From: Effrenium voratum
Taxonomy: Eukaryota > Sar > Dinophyceae > Suessiales > Symbiodiniaceae
Assembly (NCBI GenBank): GCA_963377175.1
Contig: CAUJNA010000486.1
Span: 43,501 to 107,500, forward strand
Direction: 5' to 3'
DNA: 64,000 bases
Of the stretch, positions 46,190-55,977 are shown piece by piece. Each line of letters starts with the position of its first letter. Within the stretch, counting starts at the first letter, position 1. The notes beneath the pieces are model-generated. The model ran no database searches. It had not been told where the DNA came from and saw only the letters and a list, made by a program, of their open reading frames with translations. The position numbers were made by a program, and so were the translations under genes.

Positions 46190-47312
46190 TCAACATCCAC
46201 AGAACCAGGAAATCCCAAGATTACATTTGTGCAGATTGCGGCGCTTCCTGTCGTTGGCAGGCTCGGTAGGGACCCCCCATGACGGGATGGTTGCCTTTCC
46301 TTGTTGGAGGTCGGTCATTCCTGCTGGTCGACATTGATTGAGACGTGCCGTTGATCGTTGTGAGTGATTTTGTGCTTGCCCCCAGCCTGCTTTTGAAAGA
46401 GCAAGACCTGCCCGTCTGCCGGGGAGAGGGAGGGCAAACTCTGATGTCTTTGCACCCATGGGGGTCCTTGCTGCTGCAGGCACAAGTGCATTCTATGAAT
46501 GTTCTCTTTGATGCAGTGAGCTCAACCATTCCCGGCTTTGCATCCACTGGCAGTGTTCTTGCTCGATGTTTTGCCCGTTTTGCTGCCATTCCATCCCCGT
46601 TCTGTTGTTCATTTTTCTGCGTACCTGTTCATATCTGCCTGATTTGGTGCGAGTGTTTGGCGCAAAACTATCAAACAGTTGAGGGGGGAACCCGCAAATA
46701 TTGAAGAGCCTGCTGTTCCAGTCGCCTGCCTTTTGAAGAGCAAGACCTACCCTTCTGCCATGGTCGTTGCTGCTGCAGACACAATGCAATCCGAAGGTTA
46801 AATTTTGTTCCGACAGCACGAGCATGGAGGAGATGGCTAAAGTGTGCACAATGTATTTCTGCTGCCGGGTGACGTTGAGACGTGCCGTTTGACGTTTTGT
46901 GTGGTTTTGATTTCCCCCGTGGAAATGCTTTCAGTGGGGCTGCCCTGATCACATCCACAGAACCTGAACGGGGTTCCTGGGAACTCAGTGGCTTTGCTCA
47001 GCGTGGAGCCCCACAAAAGGATTGTTGAGCTGAACCGCGCATCTCCCGCTTTGCTTTCATGGGCGGTGTTCCTGCTGGAAATTTGGTTTTGTTTCGGTTT
47101 TGGTACCCGTGTGTTCCTCGCTTTCCTAGTGCTCGGCTTTCGCACTAAGTACCCATGCTTCTTGATCTGTTGTGAATGGTTAGCGTTTTGCAAGAAACAT
47201 GAGCCAGTGGGAAGGAACCTGCTAGCAATCGATTTTCTCACCAATTGCCGATGCGTGTTTGGTTTGTGATTGTTTGTCCTTCCCAGCATTCCCTCATGCG
47301 CCTCCCGCGCAG
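46190..47312. other. probable intron with internal repeats, copy B
   Basis: This matches 34987-36188, including the CTGATCA(A)CATCCACAGAACC elements at 46188 and 46943, the CAAGACCTGCCCGTCTGCC stretch and the terminal CCTCCCGCGCAG splice acceptor. A 27-base extra piece at 46515 and other indels distinguish it from copy A. Confidence 0.5.
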
Positions 47313-49091
47313 GTTGAGCTTGTTCGGAGTCTTGTGGAGCAAATAGAACAGATCCAAAGGAATGGGACCAACAAGCCGACGGTCTTGGCCTTGTGGAGCC
47401 CAAGGGGCACCGGCAAGACATCGCTTGTCCGACACCTGGCTTTGAAGGTCCCGAACTTCTCAGAAAGCCGAAGATGTGGGCGGCTTTTAGTGGTTGATGC
47501 GCGAGAGATTCCAAAGTCAGCGTTGCAGGAAGCTCCCAGTAGGATTGCTTCTGCAATTGTCGTGTGGCACCTGTCACAGTTGCTGTGCGGGTACAGCATC
47601 GAAGTGAGTGGGCTGGTGGTGAGTTTTAGGGGCATGGACTTCATTGCAGTGCTGGAGGCCCTCAAACGTACATCGGTACGACGTGAAATTGATATGTGCG
47701 ACAGCTTCGAAGTTTGGCTTGGCTCATTTTGTCAAAAGAAGCAGGGCGTCTTCGAGCAGTGGCTGTTGGTGACGGCTGCAGCCTTCAACGCAACACCAGA
47801 CTGCGCTTGCTTGGTGTTCCTCGATCAGGCAGAGCTGCTTGTGAATCATGAGGTCGAGGGACTGAGCCACCATGGACAGAAATCAGCTTTCACCGAAATA
47901 TTTGGCGAATTCCCGCAGAAGATGGGCATGTTTTCGGCAGGCACGGTGAATATCTTGACCGATAGGCCATCGGAGGAGTACACCTCGCTTAAGGTCCAGG
48001 AAGTACCGGCTCTGGCGCCATTGTCGCTGCAAGCCGCCGGACGGGCCATGGCAGAGTGGGGAGGCATGCAATACAAGAAGAAGGAACTCGACAACATTCA
48101 CCTCTTCTCGGCTGGGGTACCCCGGCTTCTGGAGGCGGCTTTCCAGACCTGGGGTGAGTTGGCATCAACTGCTCAGGTTGCACTCAATGCCATGTCGCAG
48201 GAGTTCAGAAGCTCGTATGCGGATGCAGCCCCCTACTTCAATCAGCCAGAAGTGGCTTTGGCGTTGGTTCTTTGCTCGGCGGTTCGATGGCCTGCAGAAG
48301 GCCACCAGCTTGTGCCCGGAACCTCAGTGAGGTGGTCAGACATCTTCAGGGCCGGAGCAGCATTTCCAAACAACAAGTCCGTACTGGTTCCACGGCTGTG
48401 GTGGTGTGAGGATACCAATATCAAAGACGCCATCCGAAACGATTTGAAAGAGCTGAACATTGACCCGGAGGGGCTCCTGCCAGATTCCTTGCAGTTGCTC
48501 AACAGCCCAACAAGGGGTGCCACTGAAAGGGGGGAGAAGTGGGAAGAGCTGGTTGCAAATTCCCTGGCAGCGCGGTTCCGCCTTCACTGCATAGCAAGAA
48601 ACCTGATTGCTGAAGTCACCTGGGTCCCTTTTTTGAAGATCTACCCTACGGAGGATCCACATTTGCGAGCTGTTTTGGAGCCTTTCGAAGTTTGCTGGAG
48701 TGATGGTGTGGAACATCCAAGCGGCCAAGGCAATGAAGCAACTGTCATGAGTGACGTTGGGAAGGCCATCAAGTCCAACCGGAATTTTGCAACGGCTCAC
48801 CACGACCTTTTGATCCCCGTGAGATGCAAGGCAACTGGTAAGCTCGAGTTCATTGCTGCGCAATGTCGTTATGGACAGAAAAAGGATGCAGACGGCCTGA
48901 AGTTGCAGGACAAGGCGAAGAAGGACAACTTTGAGGACATGCAAAATGTGTTGCTGCAGATTTGCAGTGAGTCTGAAGGCTGGCAGTCCTTTACAAACAA
49001 GACATGGGCCAGACGTCAGGAGGAGAAGAAATACTCTCTCATGAGTTGCGAGACTATCATTGCGCAGCTGGACGTGCTGAAGCTTTTGTGA
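47313..49091 (+). CDS. P-loop NTPase with C-terminal REase-fold domain (Crinkler/RHS-like), copy B
   Basis: The exon starts after CCGCGCAG at 47312 (VELVRSLVEQIEQIQRNGTN) and is open to 49091. Walker A is SPRGTGKTSLVRH, Walker B is CACLVFLDQAELLV, and FSAGTVNIL follows. The C-terminal region is almost identical to copy A (AHHDLLIPV, FIAAQCRYGQKKD). Middle segments differ much more than the ends, for example FRGMDFIAVLEALKRTSV against FQTTRFSDLVNILESSRS. Both paralogues have kept long open frames, unlike the viral genes nearby, which argues that they were under selection. Confidence 0.65.
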   Translation, partial: VELVRSLVEQIEQIQRNGTNKPTVLALWSPRGTGKTSLVRHLALKVPNFSESRRCGRLLVVDAREIPKSALQEAPSRIASAIVVWHLSQLLCGYSIEVSGLVVSFRGMDFIAVLEALKRTSVRREIDMCDSFEVWLGSFCQKKQGVFEQWLLVTAAAFNATPDCACLVFLDQAELLVNHEVEGLSHHGQKSAFTEIFGEFPQKMGMFSAGTVNILTDRPSEEYTSLKVQEVPALAPLSLQAAGRAMAEWGGMQYKKKELDNIHLFSAGVPRLLEAAFQTWGELASTAQVALNAMSQEFRSSYADAAPYFNQPEVALALVLCSAVRWPAEGHQLVPGTSVRWSDIFRAGAAFPNNKSVLVPRLWWCEDTNIKDAIRNDLKELNIDPEGLLPDSLQLLNSPTRGATERGEKWEELVANSLAARFRLHCIARNLIAEVTWVPFLKIYPTEDPHLRAVLEPFEVCWSDGVEHPSGQGNEATVMSDVGKAIKSNRNFATAHHDLLIPVRCKATGKLEFIAAQCRYGQKKDADGLKLQDKAKKDNFEDMQNVLLQICSESEGWQSFTNKTWARRQEEKKYSLMSCETIIAQLDVLKLL

Positions 49092-49309
49092 GTGTACAAA
49101 AATCGCGCTAGCAGGTGGGAGCAGGGCGGACTTCAGGTCACAAGAGGCTTCACATGTTCCATGGGTGTCAGGCTTGCATCCACAAACTGAATGGCCGTTT
49201 TGGGCGGGGTCCAGGGATCGCTCTAAGGTCGAGATTCGCAAAATCGTGTTTGGGCTAAAACTTCTCTCCACAAGCTAAGGCATGTTGCTTCCGTCAAGTC
49301 TGCTCAAGA

Positions 49310-49763
49310 AGGTCAGCGGCCCGATCGCTTCTGGGCCGCCTGGGCCCCAGGAAGTCGTCCCGCTGCCTCACCGCAGCCGGTCTGCCCCGCCTCGTCAGTC
49401 GGCCCGCCGTGTTGCCGCTGCCCTGGGGCGCCGGCAGCGCCAGCTTCAGCAGGGTCTCCCGGCCACTCGGTGCTCCGGACGGTCATGGAGTCCACGGCCA
49501 GCAGCCCTCGGAAAGCCCCCGCATCCTCCACGGCCTTGATGCGCCGGTCCGTGAGGTCCTTGTTTTGCTGGAACTTGTCGGCGTTGTCCTGCAGCAGCCG
49601 AAAACTCGGTGGCCGGCTGCTTCTCCACGTCCTCGCAACGCCGTATACCGTCTCGTGTGGCCGGGTTGTAGGCCCCCGCGGCACGCTCAAAGTGGTCGCT
49701 CCACTGCCCGCTTTTGCGGGACACGCGTGTGGCCAGGTCCTTCTTCAGCGTCTGGATGCCCCG
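49310..49763 (-). pseudogene. rve integrase, C-terminal fragment, copy 2
   Basis: Reads GIQTLKKDLATRVSRKSGQW, SDHFERAAGAYN, then after a shift LLQDNADKFQQNKDLTDRRI and KAVEDAG. It matches the second half of the integrase at 38256-39197. At 49763 it joins directly to the fiber-like gene, so the N-terminal half was deleted. It lies inside segmental duplication copy B. Confidence 0.6.
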
Positions 49764-51372
49764 TTGCCGTGTCCTGGTCGGCAGCCGAGCGGTACGCCAC
49801 CAGCGCCGAGGTGATCTGGTTGGTCGTGAAAACGTCCTTCCGGGCCCGTCCGGTAGGCCAGCAGCGCGCCCGAGATGGCAGCCTGCGTCTGTGTGTCCTG
49901 CGCGCTTGCCGTCCGGTAGTCGGCCAACAGGGCGTCCACCTGCGCCGAGGTGTAGTAGGCCAGCAGCGCAGCCGAGATGGCGCTGGTCGTCTCGGCGTCC
50001 TGCGCCGTCCCCGTTCGGTAGTCGACCAACAGCGCGTCCACTTGCGCCGAGGTGTAGTAGGCCAGCAGCGCAGCTGCGAGGGCCGCGTCCGCTGCTGCGA
50101 CGGAGTAGCAGTCGGCCGTGATGCTCAGCGTGTCGTCGCCGTTGGCCAGCGCAGCAGAGAGAGGAGCCTCCAGATGCAGGTTGCGAACGACGTTGCTTCC
50201 GCGAACGAGCTCCCAAGTTGTGAAGCCCGCCCAGGCCGGTGCGTAAACAACTCCGCCGCTGCCGGAAAGCTGCAGGGCGGCGAGCTCCGCGAGGATTGCG
50301 TCGAGGGCGCTCTGGAGCGTGGTCTCGCTGGCTGAGAGCGCGGCGTTCGTGGCGTATGAGGCCAGCAGCGTCGCGTCGGCCCTGGCCCCCTGGAGCGCCG
50401 CGATGCTGGCGTCCCGGCTAGCAAGCTGCGCTGCGACGAAGGCCTCGGTGGCGAGACCCAGCAGGGCATTTGCTATCTTGGTGTCTACCTCCAGCGGCGT
50501 GTCCAACCCGTCCACCGTGGAGAGCAGGGAGGCCAGCGCGCTTGCGTCCGCCTTGCCGAGGAGGGCCGCGTCCAGGGCTGCCGTGGTGACTGCGCCCAGG
50601 AGAGCGGCCGAGATCTTCGAGTCCACCTCAGAGGAAGTGTCCACGGCCGACTGCAGGGCGTAAGCAGTCAGGGCGCTGGCGTCCGCCTTGGAGGCCTGCA
50701 GCCCCGAGATGGAGGCGTCTCTGCTCGCGAGCTCGGAGGCCAGCGCCGCGGCGGTGACGGCCCCAGGAGAGCGTTGGCCACCTTGGTGTCCACCTCCAGC
50801 GGCGTGATCCTCGCCGCTATGTCCAGGGAGTGTTGGTCCACCACCGTCTTGAGACCGTAGGTGGCGGCCACCGTGGCCAGCGTGGCGTTGTTGGCCGAGG
50901 CGATGGAGCCGTTCATGGCCGCCGTGGTGCTGTAGTTGGACAGCTTCAGGTCCACTGAGTCGGGGGTGCTCTTAGTGGCCACCCCGCCCTCCAGCACGTC
51001 GAAGGCCGACTGGTCTGCCTTGTTGGAGAGACCCGTGGTCAGCGAGCTCTGCAGCGCTGCGATGCTGCTTCCGTGCGCGGCCACCTGACCGTCCGTGGTG
51101 GCCAGGGCCGCAGCCGTTGCTAGGGGCGCAATCGCCGGCGCCAGCGCGCTGCTGTCCAGCTTTGAGGCCAGCTCGGCGGTGACTCTGTCGTCCAGGGACT
51201 GGATGGCAGCGGCGTTGTTGCCGGAGGCTGCCGTGTTCACCGCCAGGTCAGTTACTTGAGCATAGGGCGTGAGAGCGAGGGCCAGCTGTCCTGCTGTGAC
51301 GTGCGTGCCGTCAGTCACCTCTCCGTTGTCCAGGACCTCCGGGATGTTGCCCGTGACAGGTCCTTCAAACAT
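49764..51372 (-). pseudogene. repetitive fiber-like (tail-fiber/adhesin type) protein, two frameshifts
   Basis: ATG 51372 (MFEGPVTGNIPEVLDNGEVT) follows CCTAAGAAAAC, the element's A-rich start box. About 530 residues consist of degenerate Ala/Leu/Ser/Asp repeats, for example DTKVANALLG, DSKISAALLGAVTTAALDAA, YYTSAQVDALLVDYRTGTAQ and YYTSAQVDALLADYRTASAQ. These heptad-like repeats are typical of trimeric fiber shafts and would mediate attachment. One base is missing near 50768 (NALLG to AVTAAALASELAS) and another shift occurs near 49840 (RKDVFTTNQITSALVAYRSA). The distal head is lost at the join with the integrase. Confidence 0.55.
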
Positions 51373-51669
51373 GTTTTCTTAGGAGTAGGTGTTACGAATA
51401 TAACGCAGGGGTGTTGTACTTTCGCAGCGCTCCCTCACTTGAGTTATATCAACTCGCAACAGCCCCTACCAGTACGCGAAGTGGCGCAGTGTCCTATAAA
51501 ATCGGCCACTGGGCATGATGCTATGAATTGACCGAAAATCTCGGTCAAAGAAACGTTTGGGACACCTTGGCCACCTGACGAGACCTGGGGCGGACCCGGG
51601 ACTGGCAGGAATGCGATTGAAGGAAAATATCCCTCAATTCAACTTCCCGTGCTACCAGTACACGAACTC
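51373..51669. other. gap between fiber-like gene and repeat copy C
   Basis: The 297 bases contain no frame of note. CCACTGGGCATGATGC and similar stretches show no repeat relationship elsewhere in the window. Confidence 0.4.
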
Positions 51670-52448
51670 GCGCACTTTTCGGCCCCAAAGAGAGCGGTGA
51701 CGAAGCGGTGACAAGCGGTGACATGCTCGGCGGGCTGGAATTCGCCGCTTTTCCGGGCCGAAAGCGGAAAACTGACGTCTGGAGCCCGCTTTCGACCGAA
51801 AACCTGCGAATTTGGAGGCTCGGGCATCCCACTTGCAGTCCGACACGAAAAACGGACTCTTCGGACTCGACCGTTTTGAGCGCTTTTTGCACAAAAAACC
51901 GGAGCCGGATGGAGCGGTGACATCAGTGGTGACATCAGTGGTGACAAGCTCGGCGGGCTGACGGACCACCTCGGCGGGCTGTCGGACTCCGAGCCTGGAC
52001 CTCGGCGGGCTGTCGGGCCGCGAAAAACCCTGCGGAGAAGGAGCTCGGGAACTGGGCCCGATTTTACGCACTTTTGCACCCAAAAAGCGAGTGGTGACAA
52101 AGCGGTGACAAGCGGTGACGAGTTCAGCGGGCTGGAATTCGCAGGCTTTTCAGGGCAGAAAACGGAATTCGGAGCACGGCGAACGTCTGGAGCCGGTTTT
52201 CGGCGGAAAACGAGCGAACTTGGAGGCTCAGGCACCACTTTGGACGTCTGACACGAAAAAACGAACTTTTCGGGATTTCGGAAAGTTGGCCGATTTGAGC
52301 ACTTTTTCGACCGAAACGGAGCCGAAAAGCAGTGGTGACATCAGTGGTGACGAAGGATTTTTGGGCCGCAAAATGGCCATTTGGGCAGCTTTTTGGCCCA
52401 AAAAGCCCAAATTAATAGGATACTATAAGCCTATGTTCCTTACTACTG
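51670..52448. repeat. GGTGAC-rich dispersed repeat, copy C
   Basis: This is colinear with copy A over nearly its whole length: GCGCACTTTTCGGCCCCAAA start, the CACCTCGGCGGGCTGTCGGA block, the second GCACTTTTGCACCCAAAA subunit, and the end AAATTAATAGG, ATACTATAAGCC, TATGTTCCTTACTACTGCC. Point differences and small indels are spread evenly, with no preference for codon third positions. Confidence 0.88.
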
Positions 52449-52589
52449 CCAGCAGGTTGCGGGCTGCGGCGGCGAGCTTCTCCTTTCGTAAAAATGCAGG
52501 TGGAGTCATGCTTAGCGTTTTATTGGTGGTGCACCATGAATGGAGGACACTGAGCGCCTGCCCGGGCTTCGCCCTGGCGGCCCAGCTCA

Positions 52590-52990
52590 TGCTGCAAGCG
52601 TTTTGTAGCTCGAGAAGCCACCTCCAGAGCGGCTGAAGCCGCGCTTGAAGTCCAGGTATACTCCACTGTGGCGGTACATATGCAGGTAGCTCTCTCGCAA
52701 AGTAGCCTCCCGACAGTACGTCTGCAGCCACCACAAGGGAATCTTTTTCTCATCGTGCCTCTGTGCCCACGGCTCGATTCGCTGCAGGCATTCGCCCAGC
52801 CGCTGGCGATCAACGTCCTCATGTCCACGGCGTCCTGCCAGTCTGGCTTTTTTAGCCTCTGGAGAACGCGGCACCCGCTGCTGGCTCGGGTGCTGGGAGA
52901 GGCCATGGTGACTCGGCAATCCGAGCTTGCAAGCAAGGCGAAAGGCAAGGGGTGCCTTACTTTCTGCAGGCAGTTTTACCAGACGCTGAA
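52590..52990 (-). CDS. unidentified ORF, possibly viral, frameshifted
   Basis: The upstream part reads RLKKPDWQDAVDMRTLIASG and, after a shift near 52800, ECLQRIEPWAQRHDEKKIPL, WWLQTYCREATLRESYLHMY and RHSGVYLDFKRGFSRSGGGF to a stop near 52587. The composition is protein-like and unlike the repeats around it. It is preceded and followed by element-type repeats and could be another gene of the viral lineage. No family was recognised. Confidence 0.3.
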
Positions 52991-53077
52991 GAAGGGTGCC
53001 CAGCTGAACAAGTTATAGCCTGGCTGGGTCGACGCCGGCCAGCAGGATGCAACCGGCCAGCAGGTTGCATTTGTGAC

Positions 53078-53447
53078 GAGTGTCACACTCAACTGCATTC
53101 GGTTTCAGTTTTTGAGGTCTTCCATTGCAAGGGATGGAAGTGACATGTGCCGCACTCAGCTGCATTCGGTTTGGACCAGATGTGTTTCAAAATGTTTCGT
53201 AATTTCAGTTTCTTGAGGTCTTCGATTGCAAGGGATTGATGTCACATGTGCCACGCTCAGCTGCATTCGGTTTGGAGCAAACGTGTTTCAAAATGTTTCG
53301 TAATTCCAGTTTCTTGGATCTTCGATTGCAAGGGGTTGATGTCACATGTGCCGCGCTCAGCTGCCTTCGGTTTGCATCAGATTGCAAGGGATTGATGTCA
53401 CATGTGCCGCACTCAGCTGCATTCGGTTTGGACCAGATGTGTTACGC
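53078..53447. repeat. about 100-bp tandem repeat, four to five units
   Basis: Units contain CTCAGCTGCATTCGGTTTGG, TGTTTCAAAATGTTTCGTAA and TTGCAAGGGATTGATGTCAC. The fourth unit has lost the middle third. No coding potential is evident. Confidence 0.9.
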
Positions 53448-53525
53448 AGCAGGCGGGAGTAGGCGTGCGTCCAGGCCGAAGCCGAAGGCCGGGACTTGTA
53501 GACTGCGTGTTTTCTTGTATTGTTT

Positions 53526-54085
53526 TGGCGAAGGGGGGCGAGTCAGCTTTGGGGGGCGCGAAGGGGGAAGGGGGGCGAGTCAGCTTTGGGGGTGGGTGTG
53601 AAACTGTTGCTGTTGTCTTCTTCTTTCTTTTTTTCGGGGGCGCGAAGGGGAAGGGGGGCGAGTCAGCTTTGGGAGTGGGTGTGAAACTGTTGCTGTTGTC
53701 TTTTTTTTTTCGGGGGCGCGAAGGGGACGGGGGGGCGAGTCAGCTTTGGGGGTGGGTGTGAAACTGTTGCTGTTGTCTTCTTCTTTCTTTTTTTCGGGGG
53801 CGCGAAGGGGACGGGGGCGCGAGTCAGCTTTGGGGTGCGTGACGGGGGAAAGGGGGCGAGTCAGTTTTGGGGGGCGCGAAGGGGGAAGGGGGGCGAGTCA
53901 GCTTTGGGGGTGCGAAGGGTTGGGGGGCGCGAAGGGGAAGGGGCTGTTGTCTTCTTCGGGGGGGGGGGCGGGGGCGTGAGTCAGCTTTGGGGTGTGCGAA
54001 GGGGACGGGGGGGTGAGTCAGCTTTGGGGGGTGCGAAGGGGGAAGGGGGGCCAGTCAGCTTTGGGGGGCGCGAAGGGGAAGGGGT
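53526..54085. repeat. GGGGGCGAGTCAGCTTTGGG minisatellite
   Basis: Thirteen or so copies of GGGGGCGAGTCAGCTTTGGG alternate with GCGCGAAGGGGAAGG. Three of them are linked by a 60-base spacer with GTGAAACTGTTGCTGTTGTC and a CTTTCTTTTTTTC run. It is G-rich on the plus strand throughout. Confidence 0.93.
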
Positions 54086-54339
54086 TTCTCGCGAAACTAC
54101 ACTCAAACTGCCCTCAATTTGTGCACGTTTTCCATTTTTTCATGTTTTTTTCCACAAACTGTCCCGCAATCACAGCTGTGCGTCGCCGCACACAGCTGTG
54201 ATTTTGTGGGATAGTTTGTGGAAAACACATGAAAAATGAAAATGAAAAACAAATGGAAAACATGCACAAATTGAAGGAGTTTGAGCGCACGTGAGTGCTG
54301 TTTGTATGTTTTGCGTGCAGACTGACTGCAATTTGAATG

Positions 54340-54790
54340 TAAACTGTACTCAAACTTCACTCAAACCACATTCAAACTGCGCTCAAACTTCACTCAAACT
54401 TCACTCAAACTTCACTCAAATTACATTCAAGCTGCAAAACTTCACTCAAACTTCACTTAAACTTCACTCAAACTTCACTCAAACTTCACCCAAACTGCAA
54501 ACCACTGTGTTAGTGAAGTTTGAGTGCAGTTTTGCAGTTTGAGTGAAGTCTGAGTGAAGTTTGAGTGAAGTTTGAGTGAAGTTTTGCAGTTTGAATGCAG
54601 TTTGAGTGCAGTTTGAGTGCAGTTTGAGTGAAGTTTTTTGCAGTTTGGGTGAAGTTTGAGTGAAGTTTGAGTGAAGTTTTTGCAGTTTGAGTGTAGTTTG
54701 AGTGAAGTTTGAGTGAAGTTTGAATGAAGGTTGAGTGTCCTTTTGCAGTTTGAGTGAAGTTTGGATGTAGTTTGAATGTTTTTTGAAAAT
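54340..54790. repeat. inverted minisatellite: CTCAAACTTCA then TGAAGTTTGAG
   Basis: 54340-54508 is built from ACTCAAACTTC units, and 54514-54790 from the reverse complement GTTTGAGTGAA units, with a short turning point near 54505-54515. The two halves could fold into one long imperfect hairpin. A few units carry GCA in place of AAG, the same variant on both arms. Confidence 0.93.
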
Positions 54791-54799
54791 GTCCTAAAT

Positions 54800-55237
54800 C
54801 TAAAATCTAATGCCCGGATTCTTATGTGCCGACTTGTTTAGCAGTCTGGGCACATGTCCCAGTGCTTTTGCGACGCTTTTTTCGGCAACACTGATGCAAA
54901 AGTGGGTTTGGATTCTTGGTATAAGCCATGTGCGTTGGTATAGTCTTGCTGGAACGCCCTTGCGCAAGACACCAGCACTCTCAATGATGGTCACAGCACG
55001 GGCAGCAAACACTATTGCAGCATGTTTTCGGACCTTTTCCATGCCCAAAATCTCCAAGTTTGCCCAAAGCCAATCAACCCTTTTTTGGTCATCCCACACA
55101 CTTCCAAACAGCTTTTTGTAAATCATCCAGTGTTGCTTAATGCTTCGCCCGAGGGAAACATCTAGGCAGTTGGCAAGAATAGGCATGTGGGTGTGTGACA
55201 CTTTATTGCCTGCGCATCGGCGAGGGCTGTGTGTCAT
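54800..55237 (-). CDS. hypothetical ORF
   Basis: From ATG 55237 the frame gives 145 residues with protein-like composition: NCLDVSLGRSIKQHWMIYKK, LFGSVWDDQKRVDWLWANLE, MEKVRKHAAIVFAARAVTII. It ends at 54800, next to the inverted minisatellite. No domain was recognised and there is no related copy in the window. It may be an exon or retroelement remnant. Confidence 0.3.
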   Translation of the reverse strand: MTHSPRRCAGNKVSHTHMPILANCLDVSLGRSIKQHWMIYKKLFGSVWDDQKRVDWLWANLEILGMEKVRKHAAIVFAARAVTIIESAGVLRKGVPARLYQRTWLIPRIQTHFCISVAEKSVAKALGHVPRLLNKSAHKNPGIRF

Positions 55238-55977
55238 TTTCTGCCAAGCCACACACTTATGCTAACCAAGACAAAGTAAACCAACATTCCTACTGGGAAT
55301 GCCAAAAGGGCACAGAATTTGCAGCGCCCGGCGAGAAGCTGTTCATCATGTGGGACGATGGCGAGGGCATGTGGATCACAGTGAATCTACGCTAGGCAGT
55401 CTTTGGCTGCAAGGGGAACTTCTTTGAGCGTGGATGGCGCAAATAGGCTTCTCAACTCCACGCGCTGACGTATATTTGTTTATCTTTTTTTTCTCTGTCG
55501 TGTGGTTCCGGGTCACACTGTGCAAAACGCAGCGTCATGCCAATCGGTCACTACGGACCCAGTGAGTGCAAATGGAGCGATAATGAAATGAGACCCGCGT
55601 CCCGAGCCCTTTTTCAAGTACAGAGAGAGATGATGCAGCTGTGGACTGTTGATTCTGCATATGATGTGCCAGAGCTTGCGCCGCCGCCGCGCACAAGATT
55701 GTTTGCTGTGAACAGTTTTCACCCAGTGTGCAATTGTGTGCTGACCAAACTGTTCTGTCTATAAAAAGAAACACGAAATTGATAGCTGTTGCTGTGCGGA
55801 AGCCTCTGTGTGCTCATGTTTACCCATCATCTGCAGACACAGCCGCAAAAGACCCGGCCGGCGCAGAAGTCCGAGGCGACAAAAGACCCGCGAACGGAGC
55901 TTGCAGCTTTCCTGTGTGTGTGACGTTCTTCCACACACAGCTCGTGTCGACACACATCCTGACGACGAATCTATAGC
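55238..55977. other. intergenic, no clear gene
   Basis: 55255-55395 on the plus strand gives a short protein-like frame (CQKGTEFAAPGEKLFIMWDD) that might be an exon, but nothing supports it. 55755-55775 has a TATAAAAAGAAAC stretch. Nothing else stands out. Confidence 0.4.

Larger units (their letters stand above)
45757..49690. repeat. segmental duplication, copy B
   Basis: Second copy of the block at 34445-38640, in the same orientation 11.3 kb away. Compared with copy A it lacks about 36 codons at the start of the NTPase exon and has only one of the two complete intron units in the same form. Integrase remnants follow at the same distance. Confidence 0.8.
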
